Assembly: GCA_947474755.1 (NCBI GenBank)
Contig: CANJJE010000016.1
Location: 1-52,349 of the forward strand
Length of the DNA: 52,349 nt
Direction: 5' to 3'
From: Burkholderiales bacterium
GTDB taxonomy: Bacteria > Pseudomonadota > Gammaproteobacteria > Burkholderiales > Burkholderiaceae_C
The notes beneath the pieces were generated by a model. That model had not been told where the DNA came from and ran no database searches. It saw nothing but the letters and a program-made list of their open reading frames with translations. Shown here one piece after another: positions 1 to 9,503 of the stretch. Every line of letters begins with the position of its first letter. The first letter of the stretch is position 1. Both the position numbers and the translations under genes were made by a program.

Positions 1-105
1 CCCACCGACTGGATGTGTCGCCTGGCGTGCGGCGAAACCGACCCGGCGCGCCAGCAGCAGGTGCGTCAGGGGCTGCTGGACGCCGCAGCACGCTGGATGC
101 GCTGA
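1..105 (+). CDS. 3' end of an unidentified gene cut by the window edge
   Basis: An open frame enters from the left edge and ends at a TGA at 103-105, giving 34 residues that end AAARWMR. Codon use is GC-rich like the real genes nearby. I do not recognise the family from this short tail. It runs toward icd, which is on the opposite strand, so the two genes converge. Confidence 0.4.
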   Translation, partial: PTDWMCRLACGETDPARQQQVRQGLLDAAARWMR

Positions 106-190
106 GTCTGCCGCCCGCTTCATCGCGGGGTCAGGGGCCACTTCAGCGGGGCATGAAGAGGAGTCAGGAAGTGTCTTGGGCCGGAGGAAA

Positions 191-224
191 CAAAAAACCC
201 CAGTCAAGTCAATGATCTGGGGTT
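191..224 (-). terminator. Rho-independent terminator of icd
   Basis: Read on the minus strand, an 8-bp perfect stem AACCCCAG/CTGGGGTT with a 13-nt loop is followed directly by a T-run. It lies about 36 bp past the icd stop codon. This is the classic intrinsic terminator layout for the minus strand. Confidence 0.7.
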
Positions 225-259
225 GGTCTTGAGGCGTCATGAGACGCCGTGAAACCGCG

Positions 260-1513
260 TTACATGTGGTCGATCATGACCTGCCCAAAGCCGGAGCATG
301 ACACCTGGGTCGCACCGTCCATCAGGCGGGCGAAGTCGTAGGTCACCTTCTTCGACAGGATCGAGCGCTTCATCGAGGCGATGATCAGATCGGCCGCCTC
401 GATCCAGCCCATGTGGCGCAGCATCATCTCCGCAGACAGGATTTCCGAACCGGGGTTCACATAGTCCTTGCCGGCGTACTTCGGTGCGGTGCCGTGAGTG
501 GCTTCGAACATCGCGATCGAGTCGCTGAGGTTGGCTCCCGGTGCGATGCCGATGCCGCCGACCTGTGCCGCCAGCGCGTCGGAGACGTAGTCGCCATTCA
601 GGTTCAGCGTCGCGATCACCGAATACTCGGCCGGGCGCAACAGGATCTGCTGCAGGAAGGCGTCAGCGATCGAGTCCTTGATGACGATGTCCTTGCCAGT
701 GTTCGGGTTCTTGAACTTGCACCATGGGCCGCCGTCGATCAGTTGCGCGCCGAATTCCTTTTGGGCCAGCCCGTAGGCCCAATCACGGAAGCCACCTTCG
801 GTGTACTTCATGATGTTGCCCTTGTGCACGATGGTGACCGATGGCTTGTCGTTGTCGATCGCGTACTGGATCGCCTTGCGCACCAGGCGCTCGGTGCCCT
901 GCCTCGAGACCGGCTTGATGCCGATGCCCGAGGTGTCCGGAAAGCGGATCTTCTTGACGCCGAATTCATCCTGCAGGATCTTGATCAGCCGCTTGGCCTT
1001 TTCGCTCTCGGCCTCGAACTCGATACCGGCGTAGATGTCTTCCGAGTTCTCGCGGAAAATGACCATATTGGTCTTTTCAGGCTCCTTCACGGGTGAAGGA
1101 ACGCCGGTGAAATACTGGATCGGACGCAGGCAGACGTAGAGGTCGAGTTCCTGGCGCAGCGCCACGTTCAGCGAGCGGATGCCGCCGCCGACCGGTGTCG
1201 TCAGTGGGCCCTTGATGGACACCACATAGTCTTTCAGCACCGTCAGCGTTTCTTCGGGCAGCCAGACATCGGGCCCATAGACCTGCGTCGACTTCTCACC
1301 GGCGTAGATCTCCATCCAGTGGATCTTCTTCTTGCCGCCATAACTCTTGGCCACGGCCGCATCGACCACCTTGATCATCACCGGGGTGATATCAAGACCA
1401 GTGCCGTCGCCTTCGATGTAGGGAATGATCGGCTGGTCGGGAACATTCAGCGAAAAATCGGCGTTGACGGTGATTTTTTCGCCGTTCTCCGGCACTTTGA
1501 TATGTTGATACAT
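260..1513 (-). CDS. icd: NADP-dependent isocitrate dehydrogenase
   Basis: Oxidatively decarboxylates isocitrate to 2-oxoglutarate in the cytoplasmic TCA cycle, making NADPH. At 417 residues it matches the E. coli Icd-type dimeric enzyme. The isocitrate site is intact: [11 protein letters not shown] supplies S114, N116 and R120, with R130 and R154 following, and the catalytic lysine is K231 in [16 protein letters not shown] holds the region around R154. S114 corresponds to the serine phosphorylated by AceK in E. coli, so that control is possible, though no aceK is in the window. The ATG has GGAG about 12 nt upstream. It is probably monocistronic, with its own terminator downstream. Confidence 0.98.
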   Translation of the reverse strand: MYQHIKVPENGEKITVNADFSLNVPDQPIIPYIEGDGTGLDITPVMIKVVDAAVAKSYGGKKKIHWMEIYAGEKSTQVYGPDVWLPEETLTVLKDYVVSIKGPLTTPVGGGIRSLNVALRQELDLYVCLRPIQYFTGVPSPVKEPEKTNMVIFRENSEDIYAGIEFEAESEKAKRLIKILQDEFGVKKIRFPDTSGIGIKPVSRQGTERLVRKAIQYAIDNDKPSVTIVHKGNIMKYTEGGFRDWAYGLAQKEFGAQLIDGGPWCKFKNPNTGKDIVIKDSIADAFLQQILLRPAEYSVIATLNLNGDYVSDALAAQVGGIGIAPGANLSDSIAMFEATHGTAPKYAGKDYVNPGSEILSAEMMLRHMGWIEAADLIIASMKRSILSKKVTYDFARLMDGATQVSCSGFGQVMIDHM

Positions 1514-1655
1514 GGACGGAGGCTCCGCTTCGTGGGGGGCTGAAGATTCGATGAGTATTCGATACTGCGAATCAATTCTAGTTCAGCGCTGTGAGCGGTT
1601 CGGGCGTCCCAAACCCCTCGTCGATAATGAGTTTCTGCCACGCTGACCGCGAGCC

Positions 1656-2120
1656 ATGAACGTTGGAAATCTGCGCTTCGTGCGCGCTGGAATTCAGGGA
1701 CTGTGGTGGCTCGCATTCACCATGCCGGGGTGGGCGCAGAGCTCTTTTCAGAGCTTGCCCACGCTGACGCTGAACGCAGGAATTCACGTCATCACCGCCG
1801 AACTGGCGCAGACCGAGGAACAGCGCAAGATCGGCCTGATGTTCCGTGAATCGATGGCCGTCAACCACGGCATGCTGTTCGTGTTCGAGCGTGCCGGACA
1901 GCAGTGCTTCTGGATGAAGAACACGCTGTTGCCGCTGGACATCGCCTTCATCGCCGACGACGGCACGGTCGTCAATATCGACCGGATGAAGCCTCGCACA
2001 CTCGATGCGCATTGTTCGCTCAGGCCTGTTCGATTCGTGCTCGAAATGAACGACGGCTGGTTTGCCAAACGCGGCATCGCGGCGGGCTCGAAACTGACTG
2101 GCAAGCCCTTCGCCCCCTGA
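1656..2120 (+). CDS. DUF192 family exported protein
   Basis: A 154-residue protein with an N-terminal signal peptide (hydrophobic stretch, likely cleavage after A27 in the GWAQS segment) and one DUF192 domain covering the rest. The family hallmarks are visible: a segment reading EQRKIGLMFRE followed by a glycine turn, then FWMKNTLLPLDIAFI. The biochemical function of DUF192 is not established. The gene stands alone, divergent from icd and convergent with sodB, with a shared hairpin terminator after its stop. Confidence 0.88.
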   Translation: MNVGNLRFVRAGIQGLWWLAFTMPGWAQSSFQSLPTLTLNAGIHVITAELAQTEEQRKIGLMFRESMAVNHGMLFVFERAGQQCFWMKNTLLPLDIAFIADDGTVVNIDRMKPRTLDAHCSLRPVRFVLEMNDGWFAKRGIAAGSKLTGKPFAP

Positions 2121-2143
2121 ATCGACTGGCCCGGTTCTGCCAA

Positions 2144-2176
2144 CAAAAAAGCCGGTCAGTGACCGGCTTCTTGTTG
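2144..2176. terminator. Bidirectional terminator between the DUF192 gene and sodB
   Basis: The palindrome GCCGGTCAGTGACCGGC at 2151-2167 is preceded by an A-run (CAACAAAAAA) and followed by a T-rich stretch (TTCTTGTTGTT). It can therefore terminate both the plus-strand DUF192 gene and the minus-strand sodB gene, which converge here. Confidence 0.75.
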
Positions 2177-2189
2177 TTCGTTCTCTCGA

Positions 2190-2771
2190 TCAGGCGAAAT
2201 TGGCTTCCGCAAAGTCCCAGTTGACGAGCGAGGTCAGGAACGTGTCGATCCACTTCGGGCGCAGGTTGCGGTAGTCAATGTAGTAGGCGTGCTCCCACAC
2301 GTCGACCGTCAGCAAGGCCTTGTCACCGGTGGTCAGCGGTGTGCCCGCTGCGCCTGTGTTGACGATGTCGACCGAACCATCGGCCTTCTTGACGAGCCAG
2401 GTCCAGCCGGAGCCGAAATTGCCGACTGCGCTCTTGGTGAAGGCTTCCTTGAAGGCAGCATAGCTGCCGAACTTGGCGTTGATCGCTGCGGCCAGCGCGC
2501 CTTTCGGTTCACCGCCGCCGACTGGCTTCATGCCGTTCCAGAAGAAAGTGTGGTTCCAGACCTGCGCCGCGTTGTTGTAGATGCCGCCTGATGATTTCTT
2601 GATGATGTCTTCAAGGCTCAGGCTCTCGAACTCGGTACCCTTTTGCAGGTTGTTCAGGTTCACCACGTAAGCGTTGTGGTGCTTGCCGTAGTGGTACTCC
2701 AGGGTTTCCTTGCTCAGGTGCGGCGACAGGGCGTCGAGCGCATACGGCAGTGCAGGCAGGGTGTGTTCCAT
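2190..2771 (-). CDS. sodB: Superoxide dismutase, iron type
   Basis: Converts superoxide to oxygen and hydrogen peroxide in the cytoplasm. The 193-residue length is standard for SodB. Metal ligands are all present: H27 (EYHYGKHH), H74 (WNHTFFW), D157 and H161 (DVWEHAYY). Q70 in AAQVWNH sits where iron-type enzymes carry their active-site glutamine, supporting Fe over Mn. An AAAGGA Shine-Dalgarno lies just upstream of the ATG, and a TACAAT box (minus strand, 2827-2832) is a plausible -10 element with no good -35. It lies downstream of xseA on the same strand but 145 bp away, so it probably has its own promoter. Confidence 0.97.
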   Translation of the reverse strand: MEHTLPALPYALDALSPHLSKETLEYHYGKHHNAYVVNLNNLQKGTEFESLSLEDIIKKSSGGIYNNAAQVWNHTFFWNGMKPVGGGEPKGALAAAINAKFGSYAAFKEAFTKSAVGNFGSGWTWLVKKADGSVDIVNTGAAGTPLTTGDKALLTVDVWEHAYYIDYRNLRPKWIDTFLTSLVNWDFAEANFA

Positions 2772-2915
2772 CGTGGTCCTTTCAGCGGGAGATCAAGCCC
2801 ATTAGAAAACAAGAAACTGATCACGGATTGTAGGCAGCGATGCCGCGGTCGATGACGTCGGCAGCACACCTCCGGGCGAGACACGGCAGATCTTTGCGCC
2901 AGGGCTCGATGCGCA

Positions 2916-4253
2916 TCACTCCGGCGTCCTGGTCACTGCGGTGACCTGTGCCACTGCCACACCGTCACTCAGAACCGCGCGAACCGACTGGCCGATACGC
3001 AACTGCGAGGCCGACACCAGAGGCCTTCCGAGGTCGTCACTGACCCATGCATAACCGCGCTTCAGCACCACGGCCGGGTCGAGCCCTTGCAGCCGCGCAT
3101 CGAGGCGGTCGAGAGACTTCACTGCCGCCTGGATCGAGGCGGTTCCAGCGCGTTGAAAGCGCGAGCCCGACAGCTGCAGGGCCTGCGCGCGGATCGCGAC
3201 CAGCCGCTGGGCAGCGGAAGCGAGTCGCAGCGACCACAGATTCAGGTCCTGGACCTGGCGCCGTACCGCATCGACAGGACGCAATGACCTCATCGCCAGC
3301 GTGTCGAGCCGCTGCGCCTCGGTGTCGAGCGCGCGACGCATGCGCCGGTTCATGGCCGCGGCGGCGACACCCAGAACCGACAGGCTGTCCACACGGGACG
3401 GAGCGCACAACTCGGCAGCGGCAGTCGGCGTGGGCGCGCGCAAGTCGGCGACGAAGTCGGCCAGCGTGGAATCGGTTTCATGACCGACCCCACTGACGAC
3501 GGGAATCGGACACGCTGCGATGGCGCGCACGACACGCTCGTCGTTGAAGGCCCACAAGTCCTCGATCGAGCCGCCGCCGCGGCATAGCAACAGCGTGTCG
3601 ACCTCAAGTCGCCGGCCGGCCGTCTCGATGGCCGCCACCAGCGCTGCAGGCGCCTCACTGCCCTGTACCAGACTCGGGTAGACCAACAGCTCGACCTGCG
3701 GCGCGCGGCGCGCCAGCGATGTAGCAACATCGTGAAGCACGGCGCCGCCCAGCGAGGTGACGATGCCAATGCGCCGCGGGTGTGGTGCCAATGCTCGCTT
3801 GCGCGTGGCATCGAACAGACCTTCGGCTTCAAGCCTTTGCTTGAGGCGCAGGAACTGCTCATACAGAGACCCGTCGCCACTGCGCTGCATCACCTCGACG
3901 ACAAACTGCAACTCGCCACGCGGCTCGTAGACCGCGACCCGGCCGCGCAACTGCACCTGCTGACCGTCGGCCGGCAGGAACTGCAGCAGGCTGGCAGCCC
4001 GTTTGAACATCGCGCAGCGGATCGCCGCGGCATCGCCGCTGGCGTCCTTCAGGGTGAAGTAGCAATGCCCGCTGGCGGCCCTCGTGTAGTTGGACAACTC
4101 GCCGCGCACCGTGCAGGCTGCGAATCGCGCAGCCAAGGTATCGCCGATCGCATGAACCAGCGCCGCCACGCCCCAGACAACGCGGGGAAAACTGGCGTCT
4201 GGAAAGTCAACCACGCGCAAACCCAGTGCTGGTGCGGGTCGAGAAGTCCACAA
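2916..4253 (-). CDS. xseA: Exodeoxyribonuclease VII large subunit
   Basis: Large subunit of the ssDNA-specific exonuclease that works with XseB. Of 445 residues, the N-terminal third is the OB-fold DNA-binding domain, recognised by GELSNYTRAASGHCYFTLKD. The catalytic domain follows, with IGIVTSLGGAVLHD, GGGSIEDLWAFNDE and SGVGHETDSTLADFVADLRA followed by PTPTAAAEL. The C-terminal coiled region is shorter and arginine-rich. The outer start at 4253 is a TTG. An in-frame GTG at 4214 is an alternative and gives a tail closer to that of relatives. No xseB is seen nearby, which is normal because it usually lies elsewhere. Confidence 0.93.
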   Translation of the reverse strand: MWTSRPAPALGLRVVDFPDASFPRVVWGVAALVHAIGDTLAARFAACTVRGELSNYTRAASGHCYFTLKDASGDAAAIRCAMFKRAASLLQFLPADGQQVQLRGRVAVYEPRGELQFVVEVMQRSGDGSLYEQFLRLKQRLEAEGLFDATRKRALAPHPRRIGIVTSLGGAVLHDVATSLARRAPQVELLVYPSLVQGSEAPAALVAAIETAGRRLEVDTLLLCRGGGSIEDLWAFNDERVVRAIAACPIPVVSGVGHETDSTLADFVADLRAPTPTAAAELCAPSRVDSLSVLGVAAAAMNRRMRRALDTEAQRLDTLAMRSLRPVDAVRRQVQDLNLWSLRLASAAQRLVAIRAQALQLSGSRFQRAGTASIQAAVKSLDRLDARLQGLDPAVVLKRGYAWVSDDLGRPLVSASQLRIGQSVRAVLSDGVAVAQVTAVTRTPE

Positions 4254-4612
4254 CCGCAGCTGTCCATGCCAGACAGCTCGTTGGGCCTGTCACACGATCT
4301 TCACAAAGCCGCAAGCTGTTGATTTGCATGACCTTATGCCTGCTCAAAGATGAGGCAATTTGCGGCAAGCGCGGTGAGATCAAGGTTTCCCGAGGTTGCC
4401 GACCCGGATACCCACAAAGTTATCCACAAGTACGGTGGAAATCATGTCGCTGCCGAAGAACAGCCAACAGACCAAAGGCAATGGCGTCAACGCGCGCTGG
4501 TGGCTTCGTTCGACAAGGCCTTCCGAGACCGGTGTGGGCCCTGTTCGGCAAGGCCATAATCGTCCGACACCTGAGCCCCCGTTTCTTACGCCAGAGCGCG
4601 GAAAGCACCGAA
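4254..4612. other. Divergent intergenic region between xseA and the exbB-like gene
   Basis: About 360 bp with no credible gene. It must hold the promoters for xseA (leftward) and for the exbB-lpxK-kdsB-adk run (rightward). The only strong motif is a perfect DnaA box at 4420-4428. Frames crossing the region lack a recognisable start or family signature. Confidence 0.5.
4420..4428 (+). promoter_or_regulatory. Consensus DnaA box
   Basis: TTATCCACA is an exact match to the DnaA-box consensus TTATNCACA. A degraded partner (TACCCACAA) lies just to its left. One isolated box is not an origin. It may be a DnaA-dependent regulatory site for a flanking gene, or chance. Confidence 0.35.
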
Positions 4613-5248
4613 GTGATTTCGATCATACAAGCCGCTGGATGGCCGATCTGGCCCTTGATCATCTGTTCGGTGCTGGCGCTGGCCTTGATCATCGAAAGGC
4701 AGGTGAACCTTCGAGCCTCGAGGGTCACCCCGCCGCGTTTGCTGGAGGAGGTGGTCTCTGTCACGCGTGCCAGCCTGCCTTCCTCGGAGGTGGTCAACAA
4801 GCTGGCCGACAACTCGGTGCTTGGCGCCGTGCTGGCGAGCGGCGTGCGGGCAGTGATCGCCGAGCCTCGCATCACTGAAGCGGCCTTGCGCGAGGTGTTC
4901 GAATCGGCCGGACGCGTCGCCGTTCACCGCCTCGAAAAGTACCTGAGCCCGCTGGGCACCATTGCGTCGGCGGCGCCGCTGCTGGGGCTGCTCGGTACGG
5001 TGATCGGCATGATCGAGATCTTCGGCTCGCAGGCGCCGACTGGCGGCGGCAACCCCGCAGCGCTGGCGCATGGCATCTCGGTGGCGCTCTACAACACCGC
5101 CTTCGGGCTGATGGTGGCGATTCCGTCGCTGATCGCCTACCGGCACTTTCGCGGACGGGTCGATTCCTACACGCTGGACCTCGAACAGGCCTGCGACCGC
5201 CTGACACCGCATCTCATGCGCTTTGCCGTACCCCGATCGGCGGGCTGA
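4613..5248 (+). CDS. MotA/TolQ/ExbB-family proton channel protein
   Basis: Inner-membrane proton-channel subunit that pairs with the ExbD-like protein encoded 6 bp downstream. I set the start at the GTG at 4613, giving 211 residues beginning MISIIQAAGWPIWPL, which matches the start of beta-proteobacterial relatives. The frame is open further upstream but that part has no family similarity. Three membrane segments are visible: near the N-terminus (IWPLIICSVLALALII), around residue 120 (the LLGLLGTVIGMIEIF core, diagnostic of the family) and around 165 (ALYNTAFGLMVAIPSLIAY). Position directly before exbD-lpxK is common in Burkholderiales. The powered partner is unknown, so TolQ-like or ExbB-like roles both remain possible. 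Confidence 0.92.
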   Translation: MISIIQAAGWPIWPLIICSVLALALIIERQVNLRASRVTPPRLLEEVVSVTRASLPSSEVVNKLADNSVLGAVLASGVRAVIAEPRITEAALREVFESAGRVAVHRLEKYLSPLGTIASAAPLLGLLGTVIGMIEIFGSQAPTGGGNPAALAHGISVALYNTAFGLMVAIPSLIAYRHFRGRVDSYTLDLEQACDRLTPHLMRFAVPRSAG

Positions 5249-5254
5249 CCGGCG

Positions 5255-5689
5255 ATGGCGATGAACTTCCGCAAGGCGCGGCCGGAGGAGCCGGAGATCA
5301 ACCTGATCCCGTTCATCGATGTGCTGCTCGTGGTGCTGATCTTCCTGATGCTGTCGACGACGTACTCCAAGTTCACCGAGCTGCAGGTCAACCTGCCCGC
5401 AGCCGATGCCGACAAGGCTCGCGATCGCGCTCGCGAGGTGATCGTCGCGGTGGCCGCCGATGGCCGGTATGCCGTCAACGGCCAGGCGGTGGACGGGCGC
5501 AGCGTCGAGCTGCTCACCATCGAACTCGGCAAGGCTGCAGGCGGGCCAGGCGACACGCCAGTCATCGTGTCAGCCGATGCAACCGCGGCCTACCAGTCGG
5601 TGGTCAATGTGATGGACGCGGCACGGCGCGCCGGCTTGCCGCGCCTGACCTTCGCGGCGCAACGCAGCACACCCGAGGCGGGCCGTTGA
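5255..5689 (+). CDS. ExbD/TolR-family biopolymer transport protein
   Basis: A 144-residue partner of the preceding channel protein. It has a short cytoplasmic tail, then INLIPFIDVLLVVLIFLML, whose aspartate in PFIDV is the conserved proton-path residue of ExbD/TolR. A periplasmic domain runs to the C-terminus. Start ATG AMN; an internal ATG two codons on is also possible. It is encoded 6 bp after the channel gene and 16 bp before lpxK, so the three are very probably one transcript. Confidence 0.92.
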   Translation: MAMNFRKARPEEPEINLIPFIDVLLVVLIFLMLSTTYSKFTELQVNLPAADADKARDRAREVIVAVAADGRYAVNGQAVDGRSVELLTIELGKAAGGPGDTPVIVSADATAAYQSVVNVMDAARRAGLPRLTFAAQRSTPEAGR

Positions 5690-5705
5690 GCGGTCCCGGC
5701 CCGGC

Positions 5706-6770
5706 GTGATCGAGGCGGCGCTGCAACGCGCCTGGCTGCGCCGGGGCTCCGCGGCCCTGGCACTGTGGCCACTGTCGGTGGTGTTTGCAGCGCTGGTAGC
5801 GCTTCGCCAAGCCCTCTACCGCTGGCAGCTCTTGAAACCTGAGGGGTTGCCGGTGCCTGTGGTCGTGGTGGGCAACCTGATCGTCGGAGGCGCGGGCAAG
5901 ACGCCGACGGTGATGGCGGTGGTGAAACGCCTGCAAGCCAGCGGATACCGTCCGGGCGTCATCTCCCGCGGCCATGGCCGCCGCCACGACGTCGCAGCGG
6001 TGATGGAGGTACTGCCTGCAACACCAGCTTCAGACGCTGGCGACGAACCCCTGCTGTTGCGCCTGCGACTGGGTGTGCCGGTGTTTGTCGGTGCGGATCG
6101 GGTGGCCGTGGCGCGTGCGGCGCTGTCAGCGCATCCCCACCTCGACATGCTGGTCAGCGACGATGGTCTCCAGCACTTGCGGCTGCCCCGTGTCGCCCAG
6201 GTCGTGGTCTTCGACGACCGCGGGACGGGCAACGGTTGGCTGTTACCCGCAGGCCCTCTGCGCGAGCCGCTGGCGCAGCGCATACCGCCACGCACCGTGG
6301 TCCTCTACAACGCGACCAGGGCTTCGACCCTGTGGCCTGGGCATTTGGCGGCGAAGCGGTTGGCGGGGCTTGTCCTGCTGGCCGACTGGTGGGCCGGCCA
6401 GGCAGCGTCCCTGTCATGCCTGGCGGTTCTCGCGAGAAACAAGACGCGGGTGACGGCAGCCGCCGGCGTCGCGCAACCCGAGCGCTTCTTCGACATGCTG
6501 CGTGACGCCGGCCTCGAGATCATCGCTCTGCCGCTTCCCGATCACCACGACTACGCCACCCTGCCCTGGCCTGCCGATGCGGCCGATGTCATCGTCACCG
6601 AGAAAGACGCCGTCAAGCTGCGACCCGAGGTGCTGGCCGTGAGTGGTGCGACCCGCGTCTGGGTTGCGCCGCTAGACTTCAGCGCCGATGCGGCTTTCGA
6701 TGCGGCCTTGCTGGCGCTGCTGCCCCCACGTTTAACGATCAGGACTCCCGATGGAGACACGACTGCTTGA
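5706..6770 (+). CDS. lpxK: Tetraacyldisaccharide 4'-kinase
   Basis: Inner-membrane-associated kinase that phosphorylates the 4' position of the lipid A precursor, the sixth step of the Raetz pathway. At 354 residues it is of normal length. An N-terminal hydrophobic segment (around 17-35) anchors it. The P-loop is in VGNLIVGGAGKTPT (about 56-69). DDGLQH and the GPLREP segment are family signatures, and the C-terminal part has VIVTEKDAVKL. Translation starts at a GTG. The 3' end overlaps the Trm112-like gene by 20 bp, and with kdsB just downstream this is a lipopolysaccharide-biosynthesis cluster. Confidence 0.95.
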   Translation: MIEAALQRAWLRRGSAALALWPLSVVFAALVALRQALYRWQLLKPEGLPVPVVVVGNLIVGGAGKTPTVMAVVKRLQASGYRPGVISRGHGRRHDVAAVMEVLPATPASDAGDEPLLLRLRLGVPVFVGADRVAVARAALSAHPHLDMLVSDDGLQHLRLPRVAQVVVFDDRGTGNGWLLPAGPLREPLAQRIPPRTVVLYNATRASTLWPGHLAAKRLAGLVLLADWWAGQAASLSCLAVLARNKTRVTAAAGVAQPERFFDMLRDAGLEIIALPLPDHHDYATLPWPADAADVIVTEKDAVKLRPEVLAVSGATRVWVAPLDFSADAAFDAALLALLPPRLTIRTPDGDTTA

Positions 6771-6981
6771 CCTGCTGGTGTGCCCGCTGTGCAAGGGGCC
6801 GCTGGATCACTGGCACCCACCCCACCAGGAACGCCAGGAACTGGTCTGCCACGCCGACCGGCTGGCATTCCCCGTGCGCGATGGCATCCCGGTGATGCTC
6901 GAGGGCGAGGCCCGGACGATCAGCAGCGAGCCACCAGCGCCTCCCATCTTTCCGATGCCGTCGACCCCGGATCCCTCCTGA
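6751..6981 (+). CDS. Trm112-like (UPF0434/YcaR family) small protein
   Basis: A 76-residue protein starting [18 protein letters not shown], the signature of the YcaR/Trm112-like family. The CPLC pair and a further cysteine in ELVCHAD form the small metal-binding-like fold. The last 20 residues are proline-rich and probably disordered. In many proteobacteria this gene sits between lpxK and kdsB exactly as here. Its molecular role in bacteria is not well defined. It begins inside the 3' end of lpxK, suggesting translational coupling. Confidence 0.9.
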   Translation: METRLLDLLVCPLCKGPLDHWHPPHQERQELVCHADRLAFPVRDGIPVMLEGEARTISSEPPAPPIFPMPSTPDPS

Positions 6982-6995
6982 AGCCGGAGCAGGCG

Positions 6996-7757
6996 ATGGG
7001 TTTTTCGGTGCTGATCCCGGCGCGCCTGGCGTCGTCACGCCTGCCACGCAAGCCACTGGCCGACATCGCCGGCGTGCCGATGGTGGTGCGGGTGGCGCTG
7101 CAGGCGGCCCGGTCGTCGGCGACGCAGATCGTGGTGGCCGCCGACGACGCCGAAATCGTCGCCGCCTGCCGAGCGCATCAGATCGAGGCGATCCTGACAC
7201 GGCACGATCACGCCAACGGCAGCGACAGGCTGGCAGAGGCATGCGCGCTGCTCGGGCTCGATGGCGACGCGGTGGTCGTCAACGTGCAAGGCGATGAGCC
7301 ACTGATCGACCCGGCACTGATCGATGCCGTCGCGGGCACGCTGCCGGCTCACCCCGAGTGCGTCGTCGGCACCGCCGCTCATCCAATAGACGACCCGCGC
7401 GATCTCGCCAACCCGAACGTCGTCAAGGTGGTGTGCGACCAGGCCGGCCGGGCGCTCTATTTCTCGCGCGCCCCGATTCCGTGGTGGCGCGACGGCAGCG
7501 CCGCTGGCGCACCGGCCATTGGCAGCATCGCACCGCTGCGTCACATCGGCATCTATGCCTACCGCGCCGGATTCCTGTGTCGCTTTCCAGCGCTGGCCAA
7601 AAGTCCGCTGGAAGAGATCGAGTCTCTCGAACAGTTGCGGGTGCTGTGGCACGGCGAACGCATCGCGGTGCATCTGAGCGCATTCACCGCCGCGATCGGC
7701 GTGGACACGCAGGAAGACCTGGAACGGGTTCGGCAACTGCTGGCGGGCCGCAACTAG
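6996..7757 (+). CDS. kdsB: 3-deoxy-manno-octulosonate cytidylyltransferase
   Basis: Activates Kdo as CMP-Kdo for lipopolysaccharide inner-core synthesis in the cytoplasm. I place the start at the ATG at 6996, giving 253 residues beginning [20 protein letters not shown], the usual N-terminal nucleotide-binding motif; GGAGC lies upstream. Other signatures are [25 protein letters not shown], and HIGIYAYR followed later by SLEQLRVLW. The open frame continues upstream but only as a shadow of the Trm112 gene. It starts 14 bp after that gene and belongs to the lpxK transcript. Confidence 0.95.
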   Translation: MGFSVLIPARLASSRLPRKPLADIAGVPMVVRVALQAARSSATQIVVAADDAEIVAACRAHQIEAILTRHDHANGSDRLAEACALLGLDGDAVVVNVQGDEPLIDPALIDAVAGTLPAHPECVVGTAAHPIDDPRDLANPNVVKVVCDQAGRALYFSRAPIPWWRDGSAAGAPAIGSIAPLRHIGIYAYRAGFLCRFPALAKSPLEEIESLEQLRVLWHGERIAVHLSAFTAAIGVDTQEDLERVRQLLAGRN

Positions 7758-7796
7758 GCAGACACCCGACCCGCAGACCAGTTCGCTCGGTTTTAA

Positions 7797-8519
<723 letters not shown>

Positions 8520-8550
8520 TGCACCTCTGACCGCTCACACGGTTTCCCTC

Positions 8551-8589
8551 CGAAGCCCCTGGCTCGCAACGCGCGAACCAGGGGCTTCG
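8551..8589. terminator. Hairpin terminator between convergent adk and exbD
   Basis: A 12-bp perfect inverted repeat (CGAAGCCCCTGG paired with CCAGGGGCTTCG) with a 15-nt loop sits between the two converging stop codons. There is no T-run on either side, so it may act as a barrier or stabiliser or as a weak bidirectional terminator. Confidence 0.6.
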
Positions 8590-8594
8590 ACCCT

Positions 8595-9020
8595 TCAGGG
8601 CCCGAACTGCTCGTTGCCCACCATGCCCAGCCGGGTCACACCCAGGCGTTGCGCACTCGCCAGCACCATCGCCACGACACCGTATTCGACCGCCTTGTTC
8701 GCTCGCAGATGCAGCTCGGGCTGATCGGGCTGGGCGGCCACCGCCTTCAACCGCGCCTCCAGCGCCGAACGGTCGGCCAATGCCTCTCCATTCCACAGCA
8801 GAGCGCCGCTGGCCTCGATGTCCAGCGTCACCACCTGAGGCTGGACCCGAGGTGGCGGTTTGCCTTGCGGCATGTTCAGGTTCACCGCGTGCAGTTGCAC
8901 CGGGATCGTGATGATCAACATGATGATCAGCACCAGCATCACGTCGATCAGCGGCGTGGTGTTGATGTCCATCATCACCTCGGGTTCGTCGCTGTGGCCG
9001 GAGCCGATGTTCATCGCCAT
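8595..9020 (-). CDS. exbD: Biopolymer transport protein ExbD, second copy of the tonB operon
   Basis: A 141-residue ExbD-family protein: cytoplasmic tail, membrane helix TTPLIDVMLVLIIMLIITIP with the conserved aspartate in LIDVML, then a periplasmic domain. It is the last gene of tonB-exbB-exbD-exbD and follows the other ExbD by 27 bp. The two ExbD copies share only the general pattern (they differ in most periplasmic positions), so this is an old duplication and not an assembly artefact. Likely part of the proton-driven energiser of outer-membrane TonB-dependent receptors. Confidence 0.92.
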   Translation of the reverse strand: MAMNIGSGHSDEPEVMMDINTTPLIDVMLVLIIMLIITIPVQLHAVNLNMPQGKPPPRVQPQVVTLDIEASGALLWNGEALADRSALEARLKAVAAQPDQPELHLRANKAVEYGVVAMVLASAQRLGVTRLGMVGNEQFGP

Positions 9021-9047
9021 GGGACGTTCTTTCGGTGTGCAGACGGG

Positions 9048-9473
9048 TCAGGACTTCGGCGGTGGCTCGATGACGAAGCCGACCTTGGCGATGCCTGCGC
9101 GCTGGCAGGCATGGATCACACGGCCGACCACCTCATAGCGTGTCTTCTCGTCGCCGCGCACCTGCACCTCCGGCTGCGGGTTCTTCACCCCCTCGAGCTT
9201 GAGCCGTTCGACCAGCGCCGCGTGATCGGCCAGCAGCTGCGCATTCCAGTAGACCCGGCCCTCACGGTCGACGGAGATTTCGATGTTCTGGGGCTGGGTC
9301 TGACGTGGCAGATTCACCTCTTTCGGCAACGACAGCGGCACTGTCTGCGTGACCATGGGAATGGTGATCAGGAAGACGATCAGCAGCACCAGCATCACGT
9401 CGACCAGCGGCGTGGTGTTGATGCTGGCGATGACCTCGTCATCATTGCCGCCAGATCGCAGTTGGAGCGCCAT
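9048..9473 (-). CDS. exbD: Biopolymer transport protein ExbD, first copy of the tonB operon
   Basis: A 141-residue ExbD paralogue. It has SINTTPLVDVMLVLLIVFLI (helix with proton-path aspartate) and a periplasmic domain ending in FVIEPPPKS. Start is an ATG on the minus strand at 9473. It lies 30 bp after exbB and before the second exbD, all in one direction. It probably forms the ExbB-ExbD motor with the adjacent genes. Whether both ExbD copies enter the same complex is unknown. Confidence 0.93.
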   Translation of the reverse strand: MALQLRSGGNDDEVIASINTTPLVDVMLVLLIVFLITIPMVTQTVPLSLPKEVNLPRQTQPQNIEISVDREGRVYWNAQLLADHAALVERLKLEGVKNPQPEVQVRGDEKTRYEVVGRVIHACQRAGIAKVGFVIEPPPKS

Positions 9474-9503
9474 GTGCTGGATGGATGTGGGTGGACTGGC
9501 CGA

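Noticed and set aside
4420-4428. Replication origin at the DnaA box
   Set aside because: A single box without clusters, an AT-rich unwinding region or dnaA/dnaN/gidA neighbours is not an origin.
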